Shown here one piece after another: positions 44,096 through 52,366 of a DNA stretch of 64,000 bases. The position numbers were made by a program, and so were the translations under genes. Origin of the DNA: Bacillota bacterium. GTDB taxonomy: Bacteria > Bacillota > Clostridia > Lachnospirales > Lachnospiraceae. The notes under the pieces are model-generated. The model was not told where the DNA came from. It was given only the letters and a program-made list of their open reading frames with translations, and ran no database searches. Location of the stretch: the NCBI GenBank assembly GCA_902363515.1, contig CABJAN010000004.1:124001-188000 (forward strand). The letters run 5' to 3'. The stretch's first letter is position 1, and each line of letters opens with the position of its first letter.

Positions 44096-44801
44096 ATGAA
44101 AATTAATCACATTATCCGAGAAAAACGAAAAGAATTATTATTGACGCAAGAATAACATATCAGAGCCAGAACGGTATGAGAAAGTGCTTGAAGCGTTTTA
44201 TGAACAGCTATCACGCAGTCAGAATACAGAAATAAAAGAAACAGCTATTAGTATGCTAATATCATATAGCATAAATAGAAAAGATTTCTCTAAAGCAGAG
44301 GAACTTATCAATACGCTGCCTTCATCATCAATAGACAAAGAAGAACGCATTGCTGTTCTTTATACAGAGCAAGGCAAGTTTTTAGATGCACTTAAAATAT
44401 GGGAACACAGAATATTAGATAGCATTACTGAAATTCAGACTGCGCTAATGAATATGTTAGATATTGCAGTAAAGGAAGAACGAATAGAAGATGCAGATTT
44501 TTATGCTGATGTTTATGAGCAAGCATCAAAATTGTTTTATGTAACCCCATGGATACCGTATCATGCAAAAGTGTCATTGTCTGTTATTAAGAAAGACAAA
44601 AAAGAATGTTTAGCAGCACTCAAATCTACACTGGCAGCAATGCGTGAAAAATGGAGACCTAAAGAAAATCCACTTTATAAGCATTTAGACAGTTCAGAAA
44701 CCAATATTCTATCAGAACGTATTTTAGCTATGCTACAAGAAGATTTCCTACTGTCTAACGTTACTTCTTTATCGCACATCAGCAAAGGGATTTATCCGTA
44801 A
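44096..44801 (+). pseudogene. XRE-HTH/TPR-type regulator with large internal deletion
   Basis: ATG 44096, with an excellent ribosome binding site, encodes MKINHIIREKRKELLLTQE and then a TAA at 44153. This is the start of an XRE helix-turn-helix. Directly after, in another frame, ISEPERYEKVLEAFYEQLS and about 205 further residues form the helical-repeat C-terminal half of the same family (whole members are about 380 residues). Roughly 150 or more codons, including most of the HTH, are missing and the frame is broken. The C-terminal frame could start at GTG 44184 but has no ribosome binding site. Confidence 0.75.
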
Positions 44802-45930
44802 CCATCTGGTAGAAAAATTCCAGGGCATCTAAAAGAATCTGTTCATCAAGGTTAAAAGCCGGATTGTGTACAGGTTCATTAGAACCCTGTTTTTTTCCGC
44901 CCAGAAATACGGTTCGCATACCTGGGACATGCTCCAGATAAAAGGCTGCATTATCCCCCACTAAAAAAGGCTCTTCTCCAAGAGAAAAGTGGTCCTGCAT
45001 CAGTTCCTTTCCAATCCTACTTCCCTGTTTTACCAGAGAAGCATCGTTTATCATAGGGGGAATCATGCGCCCTGGTTCCAGGCATATGGAGGCTCCTGTT
45101 TCCTGTTCTACCTGCCTCATCACTTGCTCCAGCTGATTCCAGACATAGTGAAAATCCTCCATGGTAAAAGCCCGAAGGGAACCATAGAGCTGTGCAGTAT
45201 CTGCCACAATATTTCCAGCAGTCCCCGCTTCCATGGTTCCAAAGCCAAGAACAAAGGGATGCTGGGTTTTCAAGGTGTCATTGAGCCGGTGGATTTCCAC
45301 TGCCAGTCTGGAAGCTGCATATAAAGCGTCAATGCCATCCTGGGGCTGAAACCAGTGACTGGATTTGCCTGTTACATGAAGGGTGATGCCGCCCACTGCT
45401 GCTGTGGTAATGCTTTTTTGAATTTCCATGTGCCGGGTTTCCTGATTTCCAAAATGAAAAACAAGAATAGCATCCACTTTTGGGTTTTCCAGGGCTCCAT
45501 GGGCAATCAGGTGTTTTGCGCCCTGTCCGGTTTCTTCCCCCGGTTCAAAGAGAAAACGCACATTACAGGCCAGTACCTCTTTATGCTCTGCCAGTACCTT
45601 TGCAAGACAAAGAGTTACCGCTGTAATGGCATCATGGCCGCAGGCATGCATTTTCCCCGGATAGAGGGAGGAAAAGGGAAGTCCTGTGGCTTCCTGTATG
45701 GGCAGACCATCAATTTCACTTCTTATGGCAATGGTCTTGTATGCCGGATTTAACATAAGGGTAGCAATCACCCCGGTGTCTCCGGTTTTATAGCATGGAA
45801 TTTCCAGGGCATTTAGATAATCATAAATAAACTGCGTGGTAAGACGCTCTTCCATACTCAATTCCGGATGCTGATGCAGCCAGTGGCGCAGACGAAGCAG
45901 TTCTTTTTCATAAGCTTTACAAACAGACAT
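44779..45930 (-). CDS. M20 family amidohydrolase/aminoacylase
   Basis: 383 residues of the M20D amidohydrolase family, which cleave N-acyl amino acids or similar amides with two metal ions. Metal-site motifs are MHACGHDA, EPGEETGQGA, a VFHFG segment and VHNPAFNLDE; the N-terminal LRHWLHQHPELSMEE is a family mark. The substrate is unknown. It follows nth by 15 bases in the same direction and its 3' end overlaps the convergent XRE remnant by 23 bases. Confidence 0.88.
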   Translation of the reverse strand: MSVCKAYEKELLRLRHWLHQHPELSMEERLTTQFIYDYLNALEIPCYKTGDTGVIATLMLNPAYKTIAIRSEIDGLPIQEATGLPFSSLYPGKMHACGHDAITAVTLCLAKVLAEHKEVLACNVRFLFEPGEETGQGAKHLIAHGALENPKVDAILVFHFGNQETRHMEIQKSITTAAVGGITLHVTGKSSHWFQPQDGIDALYAASRLAVEIHRLNDTLKTQHPFVLGFGTMEAGTAGNIVADTAQLYGSLRAFTMEDFHYVWNQLEQVMRQVEQETGASICLEPGRMIPPMINDASLVKQGSRIGKELMQDHFSLGEEPFLVGDNAAFYLEHVPGMRTVFLGGKKQGSNEPVHNPAFNLDEQILLDALEFFYQMVTDKSLC

Positions 45931-45945
45931 AAGGTCACCTCTTTG

Positions 45946-46584
45946 TTAGTCTATGTTTTTGGCGCAGATATCCTGAAGACAGCATTTATCACAAAATGGT
46001 TTTGTACGGGCTGTGCAGATATCACGTCCATGGTAAACCAGGCGATGGCAGAAATCACTTCCCTCTTCCGGTGGAATGATTTTCCAGAGAGCCATTTCTA
46101 CTTTTTTCGGTTCTTTGATGTGGTCTACCAGTCCCATGCGGTTTACAAGACGGATACAATGGGTATCTGTGACAATGGCAGGTTTTCCAAAGACATCTCC
46201 CATAATGAGGTTTGCGCTTTTTCTTCCTACTCCTGGAAGTTTTAAAAGGGCGTTGAAATTGTCCGGCACTTTGCCATTATATTCATCTCTTAAAATCTTC
46301 ATACAGGCGCTGATATCTCTGGCTTTGCTTTTTCCAAGACCACAGGGACGGACAATTTCCTCAATTTCTTCCGGCGTGGCGTCTGCCAGAGCATTGACCG
46401 TTGGATATTTGGCATATAAGTCCTCTACTACCACATTTACCCTGGCGTCCGTACATTGTGCTGCCAGACGCACACTCACCAGAAGCTTCCATGCATGGTC
46501 ATAATCCAGCGTGCATCCGGCATCCGGATATTCTTTTTTCAGACGTTCTATGATTTCCAGGGCTAATTTTTCTTTTGTTTCCAT
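45946..46584 (-). CDS. nth: endonuclease III
   Basis: Bifunctional DNA glycosylase/AP lyase for oxidised pyrimidines. The helix-hairpin-helix LPGVGRKSA holds catalytic K122 and the following TDTHCIRLVNRM holds D140. A C-terminal 4Fe-4S motif is C190-x7-C198-x2-C201-x5-C207, one residue wider in the first gap than the E. coli enzyme. I set the start at ATG 46584 (212 residues), preceded by GGAGA; a longer frame begins farther upstream without support. Confidence 0.95.
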   Translation of the reverse strand: METKEKLALEIIERLKKEYPDAGCTLDYDHAWKLLVSVRLAAQCTDARVNVVVEDLYAKYPTVNALADATPEEIEEIVRPCGLGKSKARDISACMKILRDEYNGKVPDNFNALLKLPGVGRKSANLIMGDVFGKPAIVTDTHCIRLVNRMGLVDHIKEPKKVEMALWKIIPPEEGSDFCHRLVYHGRDICTARTKPFCDKCCLQDICAKNID

Positions 46585-46632
46585 GTTTTTATCTCCATTT
46601 TTCTTATTTTGGGTAACCATTGTTTATTGGAT

Positions 46633-46662
46633 ATCATACCATATCTGCTACCAGATTGTCAT
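46633..46662 (-). promoter_or_regulatory. predicted promoter for nth and the amidohydrolase
   Basis: On the minus strand ATGACA (46662-46657), an 18-base spacer, then TATGAT (46638-46633), about 50 bases before the nth start. Confidence 0.5.
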
Positions 46663-46817
46663 CTTTTGTAGAAACAGTTTTATCAGTTACAGTTTTTTTA
46701 ATAATAGGAAAGTTTTTTAAATTTGTTATTTCTTTCACATGGAAAGCTGGAGTTCAACGCTCTCTACACAAAACAAACTTCTATAAATTGAACTTTTTAT
46801 ATTTGTAAAAATGTATA

Positions 46818-46846
46818 TTGAACTTATCTAAGGACTGTGTTATACT
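46818..46846 (+). promoter_or_regulatory. promoter of the HTH-aminotransferase gene with repeated TTGAACT boxes
   Basis: TTGAAC (46818-46823), a 17-base spacer, TATACT (46841-46846). The TTGAACT sequence of the -35 box recurs at 46788 and 46861, and its complement GTTCAA is at 46752, so the repeated box may be the operator of the encoded HTH protein. Confidence 0.65.
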
Positions 46847-46880
46847 TTAGAAAACTTAGATTGAACTGGAGGTATGCCAT

Positions 46881-48353
46881 ATGGCGAAGGAGCTGTTTGC
46901 GGATCGTCTGAAACAGTCCATGGAGAACAAGGGCTTCAAACAGATAGATATCATCCGGATTGCCGCAAAACAGGGTGTGAAGCTTGGAAAAAGCCACATG
47001 AGTCAGTATGTAAGCGGCAAAACCGTTCCAAGGACAGATATTTTGCACTTTCTGGCACAAACCCTGGAGGTGGAGGATGCATGGCTGTCAGGAGAGGAAT
47101 CATCTCCTATAGAAAATGAGAATGCAGGAGGAAAAGAAATGCGTACATTTAAGAAATCTTCTAAGCTGGATAATGTTTTATATGATGTGAGGGGACCTGT
47201 GGTGGATGAGGCAGAACGTATGGCAGCAGCCGGCACTCAGGTATTGAAATTGAACATTGGAAATCCGGCGCCTTTTGGATTTCGTACACCAGATGAGGTA
47301 ATTTATGATATGCGCCAGCAGCTTACGGAATGTCAGGGCTACTCTCCTGCCAAGGGGTTGTTCTCAGCCAGAAAAGCAATTATGCAGTATGCCCAGCTTC
47401 GGAAGATTCCAAATGTTTCCATTGAAGATATTTATACGGGTAATGGTGTCAGTGAGCTGATTAATCTGTGTATGTCTGCGCTTTTAGATGATGGCGATGA
47501 AATTTTAATTCCTTCACCAGACTATCCTTTGTGGACTGCCTGCGCGACTTTGGCAGGAGGAAAGGCGATTCATTATATTTGTGATGAGCAATCTGACTGG
47601 TATCCGGATATGGACGATATCAGAAAGAAAATCAATGACCGTACCAAAGCTATTGTTATTATTAATCCCAACAATCCTACAGGGGCTTTATATCCCAAAG
47701 AAGTGTTGCAGCAGATTGTAGATATTGCAAGGGAGCATCAACTGATTATTTTCTCAGATGAAATTTATGACCGTCTGGTTATGGATGGAGAACAGCATGT
47801 GTCTATTGCATCCCTGGCTCCGGATGTTTTCTGTGTTACCTTTAGTGGATTGTCCAAGTCCCATATGATTGCTGGCTTCCGCATTGGCTGGATGATTTTA
47901 AGCGGCAATAAGCGAATTGCCCAGGATTATATTGAAGGCCTGAAAATGCTTTCCAATATGCGTCTTTGCTCCAATGTTCCGGCTCAGTCTATTGTGCAGA
48001 CAGCCCTTGGGGGACATCAAAGCGTAAATGATTACATTGTGCCAGGCGGACGTATTTATGAACAACGGGAATATATTTACAATGCCCTGAAGGACATTCC
48101 GGGGATTAGTGTGGTGAAACCTAAGGCTGCTTTCTATATTTTCCCGAAACTGGATAAGAAAAAGTTCAATTTGGTGGATGATGAACGGTTTGCACTGGAT
48201 TTACTCCGGGATAAAAAGATTTTGGTAGTGCATGGAGGTGGATTTAACTGGAAAGAACCAGACCATTTCCGAATTGTATATCTTCCAAGAATTGAAGTGC
48301 TAAAAGAATCCATGGAGAAGCTGGGAGACTTCCTGAGTTATTATCATCAATAA
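46881..48353 (+). CDS. XRE-type HTH fused to AlaA-like aminotransferase
   Basis: 490 residues. Residues 1-70 form a Cro/CI-type helix-turn-helix (FADRLKQSMENKGFKQIDII, then SHMSQYVSGKTVPRTDIL). After a linker, a full fold-type I aminotransferase follows: NIGNPAPFGF, INPNNPTGALYPKE, the PLP lysine K326 in SGLSKSHMIAGFRIGW and a C-terminal FRIVYLPR. The enzyme part resembles AlaA-type alanine/glutamate aminotransferases. It differs from MocR regulators, which use a GntR wing-helix. It could sense an amino acid or PLP state and regulate itself. ATG 46881 follows an ACTGGAGG site. Confidence 0.88.
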   Translation: MAKELFADRLKQSMENKGFKQIDIIRIAAKQGVKLGKSHMSQYVSGKTVPRTDILHFLAQTLEVEDAWLSGEESSPIENENAGGKEMRTFKKSSKLDNVLYDVRGPVVDEAERMAAAGTQVLKLNIGNPAPFGFRTPDEVIYDMRQQLTECQGYSPAKGLFSARKAIMQYAQLRKIPNVSIEDIYTGNGVSELINLCMSALLDDGDEILIPSPDYPLWTACATLAGGKAIHYICDEQSDWYPDMDDIRKKINDRTKAIVIINPNNPTGALYPKEVLQQIVDIAREHQLIIFSDEIYDRLVMDGEQHVSIASLAPDVFCVTFSGLSKSHMIAGFRIGWMILSGNKRIAQDYIEGLKMLSNMRLCSNVPAQSIVQTALGGHQSVNDYIVPGGRIYEQREYIYNALKDIPGISVVKPKAAFYIFPKLDKKKFNLVDDERFALDLLRDKKILVVHGGGFNWKEPDHFRIVYLPRIEVLKESMEKLGDFLSYYHQ

Positions 48354-48354
48354 A

Positions 48355-48424
48355 GCATAAAAAATAGAAGGTGCGGCTTGCATTTCCAAGAAGGAAGGTA
48401 GCCGCACCTTCTATTTTTTTATGC
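48355..48424. terminator. bidirectional terminator shared by the aminotransferase and larC
   Basis: Arms 48355-48378 and 48400-48424 pair over about 24 bp (core AGAAGGTGCGGCT with AGCCGCACCTTCT), flanked by A and T runs. The larC stop codon at 48419-48421 lies inside one arm. Confidence 0.9.
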
Positions 48425-49237
48425 TTCGCCTAAAATCGCCCGAACACAGTTTGCAGCCTGGAAATCCTTGGCTCCCATTCCATATCCGATTTTTTCCATG
48501 ACCATTTCCGGCATTTGCCCGTAAGAGGTGGCGAAATATTTTAAAAGGGCTGCACCGGTTGGGGTACAGAGTTCACCTTCTACAGAGCCTGCTTTGCAGG
48601 GGATGCCAGTGAGCAAAAGCGCTGTGGCAGGAGCAGGAACCGGAAGAATTCCATGGGCACAATGCACCTGTCCGAATCCAGTACTTACCGGAGAGACTAC
48701 GATTTGTTCTGCCCCTAACTGGTGAAGCAGCATCACACATCCGGTAATATCTGCAATGGCATCTAACGTTCCCACTTCATGAAAATGAATTTCGGATACT
48801 TCTTTTCCATGGACCTGGCCTTCTGCCTTTGCAATAAGCTGGTATATTTGTTTCACATCCTGTTTCACATCTTCGGCAACATTCAGATGCTCCAGAATCT
48901 CCAGAATCTCTGCCATTCCTCTGTGACAATGATGATGGTGCTCATGAGTATGAGAGTGACTATGAACAGGCGTACCCTGGTGACTGTGCTCATGTGTATG
49001 AGTGTCAGGATGATGATGGTCTTCACTGTGTTCTTCTTCCCCATGGATTTTTACAGAAATGTGGGTTCCTGTAATACCGCATTTCACAGATGGTTCTGCC
49101 TGAATTTCTACGCCGGGAAGTCCGATAGAATTTATGGTTTCTAAAAAAGCGTCAGGATCTGGCAGCAGTTCCAAAAGCGCGCCCATAAGCATATCTCCTG
49201 CTGCTCCCATATGACACTCTAAATATAAAGTTTTCAT
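48419..49237 (-). CDS. larC: LarC N-terminal domain only (LarC1), nickel-pincer cofactor
   Basis: LarC inserts nickel into the pincer nucleotide cofactor of lactate racemase and related enzymes. The protein begins LYLECHMGAAGDMLMGAL, has a His-rich metal region (about residues 70-107) and ends CVRAILGEA at residue 272. Complete LarC is about 400 residues; the LarC2 domain, which binds CTP, is absent. Only about 65 bases, filled by a terminator, separate the stop from the convergent gene, so a frameshift to LarC2 as in Lactobacillus plantarum is not possible here. The start overlaps larB by 4 bases. Confidence 0.88.
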   Translation of the reverse strand: MKTLYLECHMGAAGDMLMGALLELLPDPDAFLETINSIGLPGVEIQAEPSVKCGITGTHISVKIHGEEEHSEDHHHPDTHTHEHSHQGTPVHSHSHTHEHHHHCHRGMAEILEILEHLNVAEDVKQDVKQIYQLIAKAEGQVHGKEVSEIHFHEVGTLDAIADITGCVMLLHQLGAEQIVVSPVSTGFGQVHCAHGILPVPAPATALLLTGIPCKAGSVEGELCTPTGAALLKYFATSYGQMPEMVMEKIGYGMGAKDFQAANCVRAILGEA

Positions 49238-49995
49238 GTTCTTTTGCCCTCCAGATGATTAATCATACTTGCCAGATAGCCGGCTCCAAAGCCATTGTCA
49301 ATGTTTACCACGCTGATTCCACTGGCACAGGAGTTCAACATGGATAAAAGTGCAGACAGGCCGCCAAAGTTTGCTCCGTATCCTACACTGGTAGGCACTG
49401 CAATTACAGGACAATCAGCCATGCCTCCAATTACACTGGCAAGAGCGCCTTCCATACCTGCAATGGCTACAATCACCCGTGCGGTCATAATGTCATCCAC
49501 ATGGTTCATAAGCCGGTGCATTCCGGCTACCCCGACATCATAGAGCCGGACGACTTCATTGCCGTAAATTTCCGCAGTAAGAGCGGCCTCTTCTGCCACC
49601 GGCATATCACTGGTACCGCCGGTAGCAATGAGGATTTTTCCAACACCATCCGGTTTTGGCATGTCTCCAATGATACCGGTTCTTGAAATTTCATCATAAT
49701 GAAGAGGAAGAAACTGAGTTACATATTCGGCTGCCTCCTGGCTCATGCGGGTAATCAATACAGTTTTTTCCTGTTCTTCTACCATAAGCTGTGCAATTTT
49801 TAAAATCTGTTCCTTTGTTTTTCCGGCACCGTAGATGACTTCGGACATGCCTTGTCGGACACCTCTGTGGGTGTCCAGTTTGGCAAAGCCCATATCTTTA
49901 TAAGGTTCTGTTTTTATCTGAAGCATAGCCTCTTCGGGCTTTATGCCTCCGCAGGCAACCTGTTCCAGCAGTTTTTGCAAGTCTTTTTTATCCAT
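49234..49995 (-). CDS. larB: nickel-pincer cofactor biosynthesis protein LarB
   Basis: LarB carboxylates and hydrolyses nicotinic acid adenine dinucleotide to the pyridinium-3,5-biscarboxylate mononucleotide, the first step of nickel-pincer cofactor synthesis. The PurE-like domain shows ILIATGGTSDMPVAEEAA, IAGMEGALASVIGGM and VIAVPTSVGYGANFGGLSAL. 253 residues is typical. larE and an obvious racemase gene are not in the window. It lies 25 bases after the Nudix gene and overlaps larC. Confidence 0.93.
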   Translation of the reverse strand: MDKKDLQKLLEQVACGGIKPEEAMLQIKTEPYKDMGFAKLDTHRGVRQGMSEVIYGAGKTKEQILKIAQLMVEEQEKTVLITRMSQEAAEYVTQFLPLHYDEISRTGIIGDMPKPDGVGKILIATGGTSDMPVAEEAALTAEIYGNEVVRLYDVGVAGMHRLMNHVDDIMTARVIVAIAGMEGALASVIGGMADCPVIAVPTSVGYGANFGGLSALLSMLNSCASGISVVNIDNGFGAGYLASMINHLEGKRT

Positions 49996-50020
49996 TTTTT
50001 ATGTTCCTTTCCTCTAAATG

Positions 50021-50578
50021 CTATGAATATTTCTCTTCTATTGCTTTGGCCAACATATTTAATTCCTCCATAAAAATACAGTGGGGAATGGTGTTTTTCT
50101 CCACTTGCTGCATGCAGTCCTGAAAATCGAACCAACATACTTCAGAAACCTCTTCTTTTTGGAGAATGAATGCTTCCGGCTCTTTATCAAGCCATAGAAG
50201 GTAAATATTGCTTACTTGATTGTCATGAAAGGGTTTTCCATGAAACATTTGTTGAAACTCAAATCTCCGCTGTCCACAATACACAAGGGCCTTTTGCATA
50301 ACCGATACGCCAAGTTCTTCTTTTAACTCACGAACCGCGGAAGGAAGAAAATCCACACCTGCCGGAATATGTCCGGCGCTGGAAATATCGTAACAGCCAG
50401 GGTAGGAATCCTTTTCTTCACTTCTTTTTTGAAGCAGAACCTGAATCCTTCCTTTGTTTTCCCTTACAATCCATACATGAGCAGTTCTATGTAAAATGCC
50501 TTGTTCATGGGCAAAGGTTCGTTCTACGGTTTTTCCTGTTGGAATTCCATGTTCATCTACAATATCTAAAATTTCCAT
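50021..50578 (-). CDS. Nudix hydrolase (Idi-like clade)
   Basis: A 185-residue Nudix protein. The box GHIPAGVDFLPSAVRELKEE keeps the REx2EE metal-binding core, while the first conserved Glu of the box is Val. The start EILDIVDEHGIPTGKTVER and a HRTAHVWIV segment are typical of the isopentenyl-diphosphate isomerase-like hydrolase group; actual substrate unknown. Start at 50578 follows an AGAGGA site. It leads the larB-larC operon, which may be chance or may hint at nucleotide clean-up in cofactor synthesis. Confidence 0.85.
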   Translation of the reverse strand: MEILDIVDEHGIPTGKTVERTFAHEQGILHRTAHVWIVRENKGRIQVLLQKRSEEKDSYPGCYDISSAGHIPAGVDFLPSAVRELKEELGVSVMQKALVYCGQRRFEFQQMFHGKPFHDNQVSNIYLLWLDKEPEAFILQKEEVSEVCWFDFQDCMQQVEKNTIPHCIFMEELNMLAKAIEEKYS

Positions 50579-50612
50579 TTGTCTGTCCTCTGCTTTAAAT
50601 CTGCTATGGTTT

Positions 50613-50641
50613 AGTATAACATGGCTTTTGCTGATGGTCAA
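50613..50641 (-). promoter_or_regulatory. predicted promoter for the Nudix-larB-larC operon
   Basis: On the minus strand TTGACC (50641-50636), a 17-base spacer, then TATACT (50618-50613), 35 bases before the Nudix start. Confidence 0.65.
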
Positions 50642-50730
50642 AAAAACTTTCCGCAATCGTTTCCTATGATTAAAAAGTTTCACATTGTTTTCCCTGACTA
50701 ATGTGAATGTATAAAGAAGCCATTAGAAAT

Positions 50731-51369
50731 TTATTTGCGGTAATAGACTTCAATTGCTTCGTTAACAAACTCATTGGTGCAATGATAGTAATTCTCGGTG
50801 ATATGCTCCTGTAACCTTTTCACAAGATTCTGTGTTTTATCAGAATTAGGCTCTTCCCCTTTTTTCATACACACAGCAAATTCTGCGAAAATATCATTCA
50901 TTTCCTCAGAAAGATTATTCCACGTATCCTTTGAATAATTCTTTGTTTTTTCTTCATGCTCCTTGTAAGCGTCAGTATAGTCCCATTTTTCTTTCGCTTC
51001 CATTTTGTGTTTTTCAAATTCGCTATTATCAAATGCTCTCATAACATTTTCTCCTTTCGCGGCATTATCAATGGCAGAAATCAACCTCTCCAATCGTTCT
51101 TTTTTGAGTATGAGGAGGTATTTTTGCTCTTGCAACGCCTTGTTTTTATCATAATTGGGGAATGACAAAATTTCTCCGATGCTTTTTAAGGAAAAGTCAA
51201 GTTCACGAAAAAAAAGAATCTCTTGCATACGAAGAAGGGAAGTTTCATCATAAAAACGATAGCCTGTAGACTTATCAATAAAGGCTGGCGGCAACAATCC
51301 TATTTCATCATAATAATGCAGTGTGCGCACACTCACACCCGTAAATTCGGCAAATTCTTTAATCTGCAT
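50731..51369 (-). CDS. MerR-family regulator with shortened TipAS domain
   Basis: An N-terminal MerR winged helix (VRTLHYYDEIGLLPPAF), a coiled coil dimer helix (about 75-105) and a C-terminal TipAS-type ligand domain (AKEKWDYTDAYKEHEEKTKNY). In TipAL/Mta relatives the C-terminal part runs from a Cys region through an LxxMYxxDxRFT segment to a final AEFVxxAI helix; here ENYYHCT is followed at once by NEFVNEAIEVYY, so about 30 residues look deleted in frame. The start is uncertain: ATG 51369, TTG 51375 and ATG 51381 all follow GAGGTG; I list the one matching family alignment. Confidence 0.8.
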   Translation of the reverse strand: MQIKEFAEFTGVSVRTLHYYDEIGLLPPAFIDKSTGYRFYDETSLLRMQEILFFRELDFSLKSIGEILSFPNYDKNKALQEQKYLLILKKERLERLISAIDNAAKGENVMRAFDNSEFEKHKMEAKEKWDYTDAYKEHEEKTKNYSKDTWNNLSEEMNDIFAEFAVCMKKGEEPNSDKTQNLVKRLQEHITENYYHCTNEFVNEAIEVYYRK

Positions 51370-51396
51370 TTTCAATTTCATCACCTCACAAAACGA

Positions 51397-51427
51397 AGTA
51401 TATACTATGACGGAACGTGAGAGTCAA
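51397..51427 (-). promoter_or_regulatory. MerR-type autoregulatory promoter/operator
   Basis: On the minus strand TTGACT (51427-51422), a 19-base spacer, then TATACT (51402-51397). Within the spacer lies the dyad ACT-N3-ACG-N3-CGT-N3-AGT (51404-51424). The over-long spacer with a central dyad is the classic arrangement for MerR-family activation by DNA distortion. Confidence 0.8.
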
Positions 51428-51455
51428 TAACTTTTCTATATTTCTCTATCAAATT

Positions 51456-51989
51456 TTACTGAAACTTAATAGTAATCAAAATATTATCAAGATTTTCTTC
51501 GCCCTCATCATAGGGCATATCCATTTTTAAGTCCTGAAAGATTATCCCGGAATCATTACTAATCGGATATAATCGATAAAATTGTTCCTCATCAATATTT
51601 TTTACTTCAAAGGTTTGAAACGAATTAATCTGCCCATCAAATCCATCAACTGTAAATGTATATGTATCTATATTCTCAGTATAATAAGATTCTGTATTCT
51701 CTGTTTTTTTCACATGATTATCTTCCGAAGTAATCGTTATATGATTTTTTGCACCTTCTACTCTCACATCAACGAAATGATTTTGCTCTGGTGAACATGA
51801 AAACGTTCTCAAGTGTTCCCATTTATGATTTTCCGTATTCGAATGATAAACATGAAACTCAACGCTCTCATAGTCAACCTTACTTAAATCATAACCCATA
51901 TTGCCAATATAAGTTAGAGGTTGCTCTGAACAAGCTGAAAAGGAAAAAATCAATACAGATGTCAAAAGAATTACTAGAATTTTTCTCAT
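51456..51989 (-). CDS. small lipoprotein of unknown function
   Basis: 177 residues with a type II signal peptide: basic start, hydrophobic ILVILLTSVLIFSF and the lipobox SFSAC. The mature part is polar, rich in T, E, D and N, probably beta-rich, with no family I recognise. A near-perfect GGAGGTGATT site precedes the ATG at 51989; the frame extends a little upstream without support. It is presumably anchored at the outer face of the membrane. It lies upstream of the MerR gene on the same strand. Confidence 0.7.
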   Translation of the reverse strand: MRKILVILLTSVLIFSFSACSEQPLTYIGNMGYDLSKVDYESVEFHVYHSNTENHKWEHLRTFSCSPEQNHFVDVRVEGAKNHITITSEDNHVKKTENTESYYTENIDTYTFTVDGFDGQINSFQTFEVKNIDEEQFYRLYPISNDSGIIFQDLKMDMPYDEGEENLDNILITIKFQ

Positions 51990-52106
51990 ACAATCACCTC
52001 CGAAAATGCAATTTGTTACTCTCATTCTACCATTTCTCGCCTGCGTTATCTATCCCTATTCGACAAGGACAATCAGCTTTTATCTGACTGTCCTCATCTG
52101 AATTCT

Positions 52107-52366
52107 GAAATTATACCTACTTATTTTGGAACCTAATAGGTTGTTAAGCAAGATTTTCTAAATTTAGCCTATATTTTTGTGCTTAAAAATAACTTGAAAA
52201 GATGAAATCTTGGAATTTAGCCTATAGGGGTCAGAAAAAATTAGGCCTCTATGAGAAAAACATGCAATCTCACCTATTTGAGCCACAAAAAAGTAGGTTG
52301 GCAAGGGGAGAATACAAAATTCAGCCTATTTATGGTCTGACTGGTAAAATTTTCAAAGCGCAACAC
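52107..52366 (+). repeat. array of five degenerate hairpin repeats, about 52 bp period
   Basis: A/GCCTA-type boxes recur at 52115 (ACCTACTT), 52166 (AGCCTATA), 52219 (AGCCTATA), 52272 (ACCTATTT) and 52323 (AGCCTATT), spaced 51, 53, 53 and 51 bases. Each is preceded by an AT-rich AATTT or similar run, and in most units the box is answered 15-25 bases later by a TAGG complement, giving ACCTA...TAGGT or AGCCTA...TAGGC hairpins. Copies have diverged over their whole length, so this is an old repeat array, not CRISPR. The rest of 51990-52106 holds only a 10-bp hairpin (52068-52094). Confidence 0.65.

Noticed and set aside
44184-44801. Stand-alone 205-residue protein
   Set aside because: Its GTG start has no ribosome binding site, and the family motifs continue upstream of it in the same frame as the tail of a larger regulator.
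48354-48420. Programmed frameshift leading to LarC2
   Set aside because: All frames after the larC stop run into a terminator and a convergent gene; there is no room for the domain.
52107-52366. CRISPR array
   Set aside because: No part of the unit is constant between copies, unit boundaries are not repeat/spacer-like and no cas genes are near.
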